A DNA stretch of 64,000 nt from Jiangella anatolica (GTDB lineage Bacteria > Actinomycetota > Actinomycetes > Jiangellales > Jiangellaceae): positions 1-64,000 of the forward strand of contig NZ_POTW01000028.1 of NCBI RefSeq assembly GCF_003236295.1, in the 5' to 3' direction. A program made the translations under genes and the position numbers. How positions within the stretch are numbered: the stretch's first letter is position 1; every line of letters begins with the position of its first letter. A model generated the notes under the pieces. That model was not told the DNA's origin and did no database searches. It saw only the letters and a list, made by a program, of their open reading frames with translations. Positions 1 through 6,852 of the stretch are shown piece after piece.

Positions 1-142
1 CTACAACAAACGCATCGCCACCGGCGACACCACCACCGAAGCCCTGCGAGCCCTCAAACGACGACTCGCCCGAACCGTCTTCAACACCCTGAAGAACAAC
101 CCATCAACCGCAACCGCGCCGAACCTCACAGCAGCGGCTTGA
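1..142 (+). CDS. IS110-family transposase, C-terminal end (cut by window edge)
   Basis: The second frame is open from the window edge and ends with TGA at 140-142, giving about 46 residues that begin YNKRIATGDT and continue ALRALKRRLARTVFN. This matches the usual C-terminal end of IS110-type (DEDD/serine) transposases, where a tyrosine, a basic patch and an ALRALKRRL-like helix close the protein. The catalytic parts lie outside the window, so it cannot be said whether the element is intact. Only 14 bases separate its stop from the menB start, and the menB ribosome site lies in that gap, so the insertion sequence ends almost exactly at menB. No inverted repeat is expected for IS110, which has very short ends. 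Confidence 0.72.
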   Translation, partial: YNKRIATGDTTTEALRALKRRLARTVFNTLKNNPSTATAPNLTAAA

Positions 143-156
143 CATAGGAGAAACGC

Positions 157-1068
157 GTGACGACCGCACCGTTCGACCCGTCCCGCTGGCGCCCGGTCAA
201 GGGCTTCGAGCTCACCGACATCACTTACCACCGCCATGTCGAGGACGGGCACGACCGCGGCACCGTGCGGATCGCGTTCGACCGGCCCGAGGTGCGCAAC
301 GCGTTCCGGCCGCACACCGTCGACGAGCTGTATCGGGTGCTCGACCACGCCCGCATGACGCCCGACGTGGGGTGCGTACTGCTGACCGGCAACGGGCCGT
401 CGCCGAAGGACGGTGGCTGGGCGTTCTGCTCCGGCGGCGACCAGCGGATTCGCGGCCGGTCCGGCTACCAGTACGCCAGCGGCGAGACCGCTGAGACCGT
501 CGATGCCGCGCGGGCGGGGCGGCTGCACATCCTGGAGGTGCAGCGGCTCATCCGGTTCATGCCGAAGGTCGTCATCGCCGTCGTGCCCGGCTGGGCGGCC
601 GGCGGCGGCCACAGCCTGCACGTCGTCTGCGACCTCACCCTGGCCAGCGCCGAGCACGCCCGGTTCAAGCAGACCGACGCCGACGTCGGCTCCTTCGACG
701 GCGGCTACGGGTCGGCCTACCTCGCCCGCCAGGTCGGGCAGAAGTTCGCCCGCGAGATCTTCTTCCTCGGCGACGAGTACTCGGCGCAGGACGCGCACCG
801 GATGGGCATGGTCAACGCCGTCGTCCCGCACGCCTCCCTCGAGGACGTGGCGCTGGAGTGGGCGGCGAAGATCAACGGCAAGAGCCCGACGGCGCAGCGG
901 ATGCTCAAGTTCGCCTTCAACGCCGTCGACGACGGCATGGTCGGCCAGCAGGTCTTCGCCGGCGAGGCGACGCGGCTCGCCTACATGACCGACGAGGCGG
1001 TCGAGGGCCGCGACGCGTTCCTGGAGAAGCGCGCGCCCGACTGGTCCCGGTTCCCCTGGTACTTCTGA
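157..1068 (+). CDS. menB: 1,4-dihydroxy-2-naphthoyl-CoA synthase (MenB)
   Basis: Crotonase-fold enzyme that closes the second ring of menaquinone, turning o-succinylbenzoyl-CoA into 1,4-dihydroxy-2-naphthoyl-CoA in the cytoplasm. The 303-residue product has the oxyanion-hole stretch SGGDQR near residue 92, the glycine-rich GWAAGGGHSLH near 145-155, the active-site DVGSFDGGYG near 176-185, and the MenB-type C-terminus ending FPWYF. The GTG at 157 is preceded by TAGGAG at suitable spacing. menE and menA lie 1.6 kb downstream, separated by three other genes, so the usual compact men order is interrupted. The IS110 tail ends immediately upstream and may have changed its promoter. Confidence 0.96.
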   Translation: MTTAPFDPSRWRPVKGFELTDITYHRHVEDGHDRGTVRIAFDRPEVRNAFRPHTVDELYRVLDHARMTPDVGCVLLTGNGPSPKDGGWAFCSGGDQRIRGRSGYQYASGETAETVDAARAGRLHILEVQRLIRFMPKVVIAVVPGWAAGGGHSLHVVCDLTLASAEHARFKQTDADVGSFDGGYGSAYLARQVGQKFAREIFFLGDEYSAQDAHRMGMVNAVVPHASLEDVALEWAAKINGKSPTAQRMLKFAFNAVDDGMVGQQVFAGEATRLAYMTDEAVEGRDAFLEKRAPDWSRFPWYF

Positions 1069-1070
1069 GC

Positions 1071-1517
1071 ATGGAGATCCAGTCGGTCGGCAAGGACGTC
1101 GCTCAGGTCCGACTGAGCCGGGCTGAGGTACTCGCGATCCGGAACATCACGGAGCGCGTCGACCTGGTGCCCTTCGAACTTCGGGGACCCCAGCAGATCT
1201 TCGAGCGACTCGCCGCGCAGTTCGGTGCGCTCGCGGACTCGCTGGACCATCCGTCGTGGGCGACCGGTCGTGCGACTCACGCTGACCCTGAGCGGGCGAC
1301 GACGCGAGACGAGTTCGGTGAGTTCCTCCGCGCCGTGCTCGCGGACTTCGCCGAGTCGGGTCACCGCGAGTGGGAGAACAACACGCTGGAGCGATTCCTG
1401 GATGGGCTCAGCGCGTTCGCGCTCGCCCGCGTCATCGATCGTGCGGCTGAGGAGCAAGAAGTTGCCTCGTGGGCACTGTTCGCTGGGTTGATCGTCACCG
1501 CGACGGGATACGAGTAG
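1071..1517 (+). CDS. Hypothetical protein, 148 aa
   Basis: The ATG lies two bases after the menB stop, suggesting translational coupling. The protein is soluble and mixed in charge, starting MEIQSVGKDVAQVRLSR; a helical, acidic second half (EFLRAVLADFAESG, then SAFALARVIDRAAEE) ends in GYE. There is no signal peptide, membrane segment or recognisable catalytic motif. Third codon positions look less G/C-rich than in menB, which could mean recent acquisition. The frame is also open upstream through menB, but that part is antigenic noise of the menB frame. Function unknown. Confidence 0.7.
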   Translation: MEIQSVGKDVAQVRLSRAEVLAIRNITERVDLVPFELRGPQQIFERLAAQFGALADSLDHPSWATGRATHADPERATTRDEFGEFLRAVLADFAESGHREWENNTLERFLDGLSAFALARVIDRAAEEQEVASWALFAGLIVTATGYE

Positions 1518-1546
1518 AGGACGCGCACCTCTGAGAGGATCCGCCG

Positions 1547-1888
1547 ATGCAGACCGTGACGCTGTGGCGGCCGACGGGGCCGGAGGAGCTCGAGCTGGTC
1601 GCCGCCTCCGGCTGGCGCGAGTGGCCGCCGAGACTCCCGGACCAGCCGATCTTCTACCCCGTGCTGAACGAGGACTACGCGACCCGCATCGCCCGCGACT
1701 GGAACGTCAAGGCGAGCGGCGTCGGCTACGTGACCCGGTTCGAGGTCGAGAAGCCCTTCCTCGACCGGTACGACGTCCAGCAGGCCGGCGGGCAGACGAT
1801 CCTCGAGTACTGGATCCCGGCCGAGGACCTCGACGAGTTCAACCGGCACATCGTCGGCCTGATCGAGGTCGTCGCCGAGTACAGGTGA
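1547..1888 (+). CDS. Conserved small protein, often labelled ADP-ribosylation/crystallin J1
   Basis: A 113-residue protein with the recurring actinobacterial pattern VTLWRPTGPEELELV, then GWREWPPRLPDQPIFYPV, a central ARDWNVKASG and a C-terminal LEYWIPAEDLDEFN. Databases usually carry such proteins under the misleading name ADP-ribosylation/crystallin J1, but 113 residues are too few for an ADP-ribosylglycohydrolase, and no metal-binding Asp cluster is visible. No signal peptide or membrane segment. The many aromatic residues suggest a small compact fold. It sits alone on the plus strand between two uncharacterised genes in the interrupted men cluster. Biochemical role unknown. Confidence 0.85.
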   Translation: MQTVTLWRPTGPEELELVAASGWREWPPRLPDQPIFYPVLNEDYATRIARDWNVKASGVGYVTRFEVEKPFLDRYDVQQAGGQTILEYWIPAEDLDEFNRHIVGLIEVVAEYR

Positions 1889-1942
1889 TGACCCCGAGCC
1901 GAATGCCGGCGCCGAGTCGCTGACCTCGCTGCCTCGTCATCC

Positions 1943-2569
1943 ATGGAGCCGCAAATGACGTTCGATCCCGCGAAGGTTCCGGGCGGCGACATTGCCGCGT
2001 GGGGAGCCGAATGCCGCGAGAAGGCACTCCGCGGTGTTCAGGATGGCGACTGGCGCCCGATCTACGACTGGACGAAGAGTTGGATCGGATGGGGCGGCGG
2101 CGCCTGGCTTCCGGACACCTGGATCCTGTACGCCGTCTCCGCGCTCGTTCAGGGCAAGCCTCGGATTGCCATCCACGCTCTTGACCTTGGGTTGAAGACC
2201 TGGCTCGTCGGCACCGCTGACCGAGCCGCGCTGACCTGGTGCAGGGGCGTGATCGTGATGGACCGGCTCGCAGATCCGAAGACCGCGCTTCTGGATCTGG
2301 AGGACTCGGTGGTCGACGTCCCGGCCTGGGTCGAACCGCTCGCCGGGCGTCGACTGGAGCACTGCAGGGACGCTGCCGCAGCCAGCCGTAAGCGAGTCGC
2401 GTCGGTGGGGCCGCGGCCTGCCTACGAGGGTTTGGAGAGTGCTGTACAGGTCGTGGCGCCTCCGGTCGGCGAGCGAGTCGATGGTGAGCGGCCTGAGGTC
2501 TGGTCGGCGGTCGAGAGCTTCTTTCGGAGCACACCTCGCCGGGACCAGTCGGGCACCGTGGCGACGTGA
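1943..2569 (+). CDS. Hypothetical protein, 208 aa
   Basis: Reads MEPQMTFDPAKVPGGD from the ATG at 1943; the internal ATG at 1955 is an equally possible start. The middle part is rich in Trp and Ala (DWTKSWIGWGGGAWLPD, then ILYAVSALVQGKPRIAIHAL), which looks like a helical bundle, and the C-terminal 60 residues are basic and probably disordered. No catalytic motif, signal peptide or membrane segment is evident. Codon use is visibly less G/C-biased at third positions than in menB and menE. The next 118 bases up to menE hold only a 25-codon open frame and no recognisable gene. Confidence 0.6.
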   Translation: MEPQMTFDPAKVPGGDIAAWGAECREKALRGVQDGDWRPIYDWTKSWIGWGGGAWLPDTWILYAVSALVQGKPRIAIHALDLGLKTWLVGTADRAALTWCRGVIVMDRLADPKTALLDLEDSVVDVPAWVEPLAGRRLEHCRDAAAASRKRVASVGPRPAYEGLESAVQVVAPPVGERVDGERPEVWSAVESFFRSTPRRDQSGTVAT

Positions 2570-2687
2570 CCATGAGTCCGCAGGAGTTCCTCGGAGGCGG
2601 CTGGCCGACGCAGGCGAACTTGAACTGCGTGACGAGCACCGAGCAGTGACCCAGGTGCCGGCCGGGTGCGTCTAGGGTGATGAGGCG

Positions 2688-3872
2688 ATGCACACTCCGA
2701 ACCGTCCCCTCATCACCGTCGAGGTGCCGCTGCGGCCTGCGGTCGTGCCGCGGCTGCTGCCCGCGGTCGCAGCCGCGCTGAGCGGCGGCGACGCGCTGCT
2801 GCCGCTGCCGGCCGGGCCGGCCGCGGTCCGCGACGAGCTGCTGACGGAGTTCGCGCCGCGCAAGCCGCTGGAGGACGGCGTCGCGTTCATCGTGCCGACG
2901 TCGGGGTCGACGGGGCGGCCGAAGGGCGCGCTGCTGAGCGCCGCCGCCGTCCGGGCGTCCGCCACGGCCACGCTGGACCGCCTCGGCGGGCCCGGCCGCT
3001 GGCTGCTCGTGCTGCCGGCCACCCACATCGCCGGGCTGATGGTGCTGGCCCGGTCGGTCGTCGCCGGGACGGAGCCGGTCGCCGTCGACCTGACCGGCGG
3101 GTTCGACCCGGAGCTGTTCGCCGCCGCGAGCGTCAAGGTCTTCGCCGGCCGCGAGCGGCGCTATACGGCGCTGGTGCCGCGGCAGCTCAGCGCGCTGCTG
3201 GACGCGGGCGCGGCGCCGCTGTCGGCGCTGACCGGCTACGACGCGGTGCTGGTCGGCGGCGGCCCGGCCGACGAGGCGCTGCTGGCGCGGGCCCGCAAGG
3301 CCGGCGTCGAGGTCGTCACCACCTACGGCATGACGGAGACCTGCGGCGGCTGCGTCTACGACGGCGTCCCGCTCGACGGCGTACGGGTCGAGTTGACGGC
3401 CGGCGGGCGGATCCGGCTCGCCGGGCCCATGCTGGCCAGCGGCTACCGGCTGCGCCCCGACCTCGCCGAAGACTTCGACGACGGCTGGTTCACCACGTCC
3501 GACCTCGGCGAGCTCGACGACGACGGCCGCCTGACGGTGCGCGGCCGGGCCGACGACGTCGCGGTGTCCGGCGGCGAGAACGTCCCGCTGGCCGCCGTCG
3601 ACCTGGCCGTCGCCGGGCATCCGGGCGTCGCCGAGGCGCTCAGCGTCGCCGTCCCCGACGCCGACTGGGGCGAGCGCGTCGTCGTCGCCGTCGTGCCGGC
3701 CGATCCCGGGAACCCCCCGTCCCTCGACGACGTCCGCGCCCACGTCCGCGAGCGGCACCCCGTCGCCTACGCACCCAAGGAGCTGCACGTGCTCGACCAG
3801 CTGCCCACCCTGCCGGGAGGCAAGACCGACCGCCGCGCGCTGGCGGCCCGGCTGGGACTGGCGGACGCCTGA
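2688..3872 (+). CDS. menE: o-Succinylbenzoate-CoA ligase (MenE)
   Basis: Acyl-adenylate-forming enzyme that activates o-succinylbenzoate to its CoA thioester, the substrate of MenB. At 394 residues it is a short actinobacterial version of the ANL superfamily. Visible motifs: AMP-binding loop TSGSTGRPKG at 71-80, core motif TYGMTETCGG near 215, the hinge region GRLTVRGRADDVAVSGGENV, and the catalytic C-terminal lysine in LPGGKTDRRAL. ATG 2688 follows a GAGGCG ribosome site. Its stop overlaps the menA start by one base (TGATG), so the two are translated together. Confidence 0.95.
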   Translation: MHTPNRPLITVEVPLRPAVVPRLLPAVAAALSGGDALLPLPAGPAAVRDELLTEFAPRKPLEDGVAFIVPTSGSTGRPKGALLSAAAVRASATATLDRLGGPGRWLLVLPATHIAGLMVLARSVVAGTEPVAVDLTGGFDPELFAAASVKVFAGRERRYTALVPRQLSALLDAGAAPLSALTGYDAVLVGGGPADEALLARARKAGVEVVTTYGMTETCGGCVYDGVPLDGVRVELTAGGRIRLAGPMLASGYRLRPDLAEDFDDGWFTTSDLGELDDDGRLTVRGRADDVAVSGGENVPLAAVDLAVAGHPGVAEALSVAVPDADWGERVVVAVVPADPGNPPSLDDVRAHVRERHPVAYAPKELHVLDQLPTLPGGKTDRRALAARLGLADA

Positions 3873-4747
3873 TGGCGACGCCCGCGCAGTGGGTCGAGGG
3901 GGCCCGGCCGCGGACCCTGCCCGCCGCCGTCGCGCCGGTGCTGGCCGGGACGGGGGCAGCGGCGGCGGCCGACGCGGCGCACCTGGGCAAGGCGGCGCTG
4001 GCGCTGGTGGTCGCGCTGGCCCTGCAGATCGGCGTCAACTACGCCAACGACTACTCCGACGGCATCCGCGGCACCGACGAGCACCGTGTCGGCCCGTTCC
4101 GGCTGGTCGGCTCCGGCGCGGCCCGGCCGGGGGCGGTGAAGGCGGCGGCGCTGTGGAGCTTCGTCGCGGCGGGTGTGTCCGGCGCGGCGCTGGTGGCGTG
4201 GTCGGGGCACTGGTGGCTGTTCGCCGTCGGCGCACTGGCGATCGCGGCGGCCTGGTACTACACCGGCGGCCGGAACCCGTACGGCTACCGCGGGTTCGGC
4301 GAGATCTCGGTGTTCGTGTTCTTCGGCCTGGTGGCCGTCGCCGGGACGACGTACGTGCAGGCGGACCGGCTGACGTGGACGTCGTTCGTGTCGGCGGTGG
4401 CGATCGGCTGCCTGGCCTGCGCGCTGCTGCTGGTGAACAACATCCGTGACATCGGGACGGACGCGGTGAGCGGCAAGCGGACGCTGGCGGTGACGCTCGG
4501 CGAGAGACGCAGCCGGATGCTCTACGTGCTGCTGATGACGGCGCCGTTCCTGATCGTGGCGGCGCTGGCCGTCACCGACCGGCCGTGGGGCGCCCTCACG
4601 CTGCTGTGCGCCCCACTGGCCGTGGTGACCGCTCTCCCGGTGATCCGGCGGGCGACCGGCCGGGACCTGATCCCGGTGTTGAAGCGGACCGGGCTGACCG
4701 AGCTGGTCTTCGCGGTCCTGCTGACCATCGGCCTGGCGGTGGGCTGA
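3872..4747 (+). CDS. menA: 1,4-dihydroxy-2-naphthoate polyprenyltransferase (MenA)
   Basis: Integral membrane UbiA-family prenyltransferase that attaches the polyprenyl tail to 1,4-dihydroxy-2-naphthoate, giving demethylmenaquinone. The 291-residue protein has the two Asp-rich Mg-diphosphate motifs, NYANDYSDGIRGTD at about 56-69 and NNIRDIGTDAVSGKRT at about 189-204, and roughly eight or nine hydrophobic segments. The start codon overlaps the menE stop. A 7-bp hairpin at 4829-4846 lies 80 bases after its stop. A DUF4229 gene, a common neighbour of menA in actinomycetes, lies nearby on the other strand. Confidence 0.95.
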   Translation: MATPAQWVEGARPRTLPAAVAPVLAGTGAAAAADAAHLGKAALALVVALALQIGVNYANDYSDGIRGTDEHRVGPFRLVGSGAARPGAVKAAALWSFVAAGVSGAALVAWSGHWWLFAVGALAIAAAWYYTGGRNPYGYRGFGEISVFVFFGLVAVAGTTYVQADRLTWTSFVSAVAIGCLACALLLVNNIRDIGTDAVSGKRTLAVTLGERRSRMLYVLLMTAPFLIVAALAVTDRPWGALTLLCAPLAVVTALPVIRRATGRDLIPVLKRTGLTELVFAVLLTIGLAVG

Positions 4748-4828
4748 GGGGTTAGCCCACCGCCGGGCCGGGTCGGTATCGAGCGGCGACCGCCGGCTGC
4801 GGCCGTCCGCGGGTCGGATAACGGAACG

Positions 4829-4846
4829 GGTGCGGCCGCCCGCACC
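4829..4846. terminator. Short GC hairpin between menA and a converging small gene
   Basis: GGTGCGG (4829-4835) pairs perfectly with CCGCACC (4840-4846) around a CCGC loop. It lies between the ends of menA and the converging small ORF at 4847-5020, where a bidirectional terminator is expected. There is no T-tract, as is usual in high-GC actinobacteria. Confidence 0.5.
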
Positions 4847-5020
4847 TCAGGCGTGCCGGCGGGCGCGACGCGGACCGGCGTGGCCGCGGTCCTCGGCCGG
4901 GATCCGCGCGACGATGGCGGCCCGCAGGTCCTGCAGCAGCGACTGCGACTCGCCACGGTGCCGGCCGCGCTTGACCCTCTTGGCCTCTTCGGCTGCGCGC
5001 TCGTACTCGTCAGTCATCAT
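4847..5020 (-). CDS. Small basic protein, 57 aa
   Basis: Reads MMTDEYERAAEEAKRVKRGR and continues through LLQDLRAAIVARIPAEDRG to a His/Arg-rich tail. The case for a real gene is the strong AGGAGG ribosome site just before the tandem ATG codons at 5020 and 5017, and a helical, charged N-terminal half. An open frame continues upstream to 5071, but without a ribosome site. It has no hydrophobic segment. No family recognised; an RNA- or DNA-associated small protein is possible but unproven. Confidence 0.55.
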   Translation of the reverse strand: MMTDEYERAAEEAKRVKRGRHRGESQSLLQDLRAAIVARIPAEDRGHAGPRRARRHA

Positions 5021-5127
5021 CTGAAACCTCCTGTGTGAGGACGGCTCCTCGCGGTGCCGTCTGACCCACAAGACAGGGGGGCAGCCGGATCATGACGCGC
5101 CCTGTCAAGATTTTTCTCGGTATGTGG

Positions 5128-5358
5128 TCAGCTCTCGTCCCGGAGCTCCGGGACATCGGCCGCGTCGTCGAGTTCGTGCAGGTCACGGCCGGGTGCGTCG
5201 GAGCTGAGCCGCTGCTCACCGGTGGCCGGCTGCGGGTGCGCGACGCCTTCGTAGGCGTCCATCTCGGCGAGCGCGTCGTCGCCGAGGCGCTCGCGATCTA
5301 TCTCCCGGGGGTCTTCGCCAGGGGTGGCCCCGGGCTTCGTGCGCCGATCGTCAGACAT
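5128..5358 (-). CDS. Small acidic hypothetical protein, 76 aa
   Basis: Very hydrophilic, acidic product beginning MSDDRRTKPGATPGEDPREI and containing GDDALAEMDAYEGVAH and DDAADVPELRDES. It is probably intrinsically disordered and has no signal peptide or membrane segment. It lies on the minus strand between the DUF4229 gene and a small basic gene, so all three could be one transcript. The ribosome site is weak. Composition and Asp/Glu use look protein-like, but no homologous family is recognised, so it may be a chance frame. Confidence 0.5.
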   Translation of the reverse strand: MSDDRRTKPGATPGEDPREIDRERLGDDALAEMDAYEGVAHPQPATGEQRLSSDAPGRDLHELDDAADVPELRDES

Positions 5359-5410
5359 GACGCGGACGTACCCAACCAGCGGGTTCGCACGCGTCCCGGG
5401 CTACGCGTCG

Positions 5411-5710
5411 CTACGCCTCGCGCGGCTCGTCCGGACGGCCGGGTCGCTGCGCCTCGGCCTCGGCCCGGGCCCGCTGCTCGTCGTCCCAGGCGTCCTCTGC
5501 GGCGGTGCGCTCGCGGATCGTCCGCAGCCGCCGGTCCCAGGCGATCGACACCTGGTCTCGGCTGCCGCGCAGCACGAAGAAGCTCAGCAGGCCGGAGAGC
5601 ACCAGCCCCGACGCGACCAGCACCAGCCCGCGCAGCCCGACGAGCCAGAGCAGCGCGGCGACGACGGCGAAGACCAGCGCGCGCAGCAGCGTGTATCGGA
5701 GAACGGCCAT
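5411..5710 (-). CDS. DUF4229-type small membrane protein
   Basis: A 99-residue protein with two closely spaced N-terminal membrane helices (about residues 8-28 and 30-48: LRALVFAVVAALLWLVGLRG, then a second hydrophobic run ending FFVLRGSRDQ) and a charged cytoplasmic C-terminal helix rich in Arg, Glu and Ala. This matches the actinobacterial DUF4229 family, which is often encoded beside menA, as here. A role around menaquinone synthesis has been suggested only from such neighbourhood; the residues give no enzymatic hint. A 16-bp hairpin lies 28 bases upstream of the start. Confidence 0.8.
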   Translation of the reverse strand: MAVLRYTLLRALVFAVVAALLWLVGLRGLVLVASGLVLSGLLSFFVLRGSRDQVSIAWDRRLRTIRERTAAEDAWDDEQRARAEAEAQRPGRPDEPREA

Positions 5711-5737
5711 GACGCTTCGCAGTCTACGCCGCCGGAA

Positions 5738-5792
5738 ATCGACAGGGGCCGCCGCCCGCGACGGGGGAAGGCCGGCGGCGGCCTCTGTCGAT
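5738..5792. terminator. Strong stem-loop upstream of the DUF4229 gene
   Basis: The 16 bases at 5738-5753 (starting ATCGACAGGGGCC) pair with 5777-5792 (ending CTCTGTCGAT) with a single G/T wobble, around a 23-base loop that is itself GC-rich. On the minus strand it lies after the acetyltransferase gene and before the DUF4229 start, so it may be a terminator or attenuator. Confidence 0.5.
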
Positions 5793-5887
5793 CACCCCGG
5801 GGAGGGTGGTGGCCTGGAGGAGCGACTCGGCCGCTGCCCGTAGCCGGCCGCCCGGGTGGTGTTCGGAAGGACCATGGGAAGACGCTA

Positions 5888-5903
5888 TCGAACAGGTGTT
5901 CGA
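5888..5903. promoter_or_regulatory. Perfect actinobacterial LexA (SOS) box
   Basis: TCGAAC-AGGT-GTTCGA is a perfect 6+4+6 palindrome identical to the LexA operator consensus known from mycobacteria and streptomycetes (TCGAAC-N4-GTTCGA). It lies in a gene-poor stretch. The nearest starts are DUF4229 (5710, minus, 178 bases away) and nothing obvious on the plus strand until 6853, so its target is unclear. Confidence 0.75.
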
Positions 5904-6074
5904 TCGTCAACCCCTTCCGGCGCCTGGGGGTGTCTGACGGATATTGGCGGATGCGGGCGGCGTCCAGGCGTCGATCCAGCAAGGCGCCGGAGGAGATCGA
6001 TGCGGTGCCATCGGGCGACGACGGCAACGCAGCTGGTCGGCGTCTGGGCGTCGATCCGCGCCGCCGAGGATCCG

Positions 6075-6719
6075 TCAGCCACCCCCAAGCAGCGGCAGGC
6101 AGGGCTCGAGCCCCTCGATCGTCACGTCGACGTCCCGATGCTCGTCCCACGCCTGCCGGGTGAGCAGGAACCGCTGCTCCAGCGCCACCTTGCCACGCGC
6201 GATGCCCCGGCCGATCCCGTTCTCGGCGTAGCCGAGCTTGCGCGACACCCGCAGCGACGCGTGGTTGTCCAGGTAGCCCGTCGACACGGCCTGCTCGGCG
6301 CCCAGCCCGGCGAAGGCCAGGTGCAGCACCGCCGCGCGCATCTCGGTGCCGATGCCCCGCCCCTGGTGCCGCAGGCCGAGCCACGACTCCGACTGGACCT
6401 CGCGCCGAATCGCGAAGTCGTCGGCCTCGAGCTCCTGGACGCCGACCAGCACACCGTCGGCGAAGACGGCCAGGTTCAGCGCCCACGACTCCGGGCTGAG
6501 CTCGGCCAGCCGCTTCCACTGCCGTTGGATGACCCGGCGGGCCAGCTGGTCGGGCGGCAGCTCGGTCCACGGCACGCCGAACGGCATCAGGTCCGGCCCG
6601 TGAACGCCCTCGACGGCCAGCTCCGCCAGCGCGGCCAGCTCGTCGTGGGTGGGCAGCCGCAGCTCCAGCCGTGGCGTGCGCAGCCGCAGGCCCAGGACCG
6701 GGAAGTGATCGATCAGCAT
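6075..6719 (-). CDS. GNAT-family N-acetyltransferase (RimJ/RimL type)
   Basis: A 214-residue cytoplasmic acetyltransferase that would move an acetyl group from acetyl-CoA to an amine, possibly a protein N-terminus. The acetyl-CoA-binding motif RHQGRGIGTEMR (Q/RxxGxG/A) is clear, followed by the family pattern STGYLDNHASLRVSRKLGY. The N-terminal RLRTPRLELRLP is the usual start of RimJ/RimL-like members, which supports the ATG at 6719 rather than the upstream in-frame ATG at 6830. The gene is monocistronic. Substrate cannot be predicted. Confidence 0.9.
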   Translation of the reverse strand: MLIDHFPVLGLRLRTPRLELRLPTHDELAALAELAVEGVHGPDLMPFGVPWTELPPDQLARRVIQRQWKRLAELSPESWALNLAVFADGVLVGVQELEADDFAIRREVQSESWLGLRHQGRGIGTEMRAAVLHLAFAGLGAEQAVSTGYLDNHASLRVSRKLGYAENGIGRGIARGKVALEQRFLLTRQAWDEHRDVDVTIEGLEPCLPLLGGG

Positions 6720-6852
6720 CGCCGTCAGTGTGGTCCCGCCGGCGCGGGCGGCGCCAGCGAATATCCGGGCGGCGTCGCGTTCCTCGCCGCAGCCTCGCCG
6801 AAAAGCGGAGGCTCGTCTCCGGCCGTTCACCGCCGTGACCTAACGTGAGCCC

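Larger units (their letters stand above)
5711..6074. other. 364-bp non-coding stretch with a LexA box and a long hairpin
   Basis: No convincing gene in any frame. It contains the hairpin at 5738-5792, a perfect LexA-type palindrome at 5888-5903, and an 11-base direct repeat GGCGTCGATCC near 5969 and 6049. Short open frames on both strands have no ribosome site or family resemblance. Confidence 0.6.

Noticed and set aside
2572-2649. 25-codon ORF MSPQEFLGGGWPTQ between the 208-residue gene and menE
   Set aside because: Too short to judge and without a clear ribosome site; noted only as the content of the gap.
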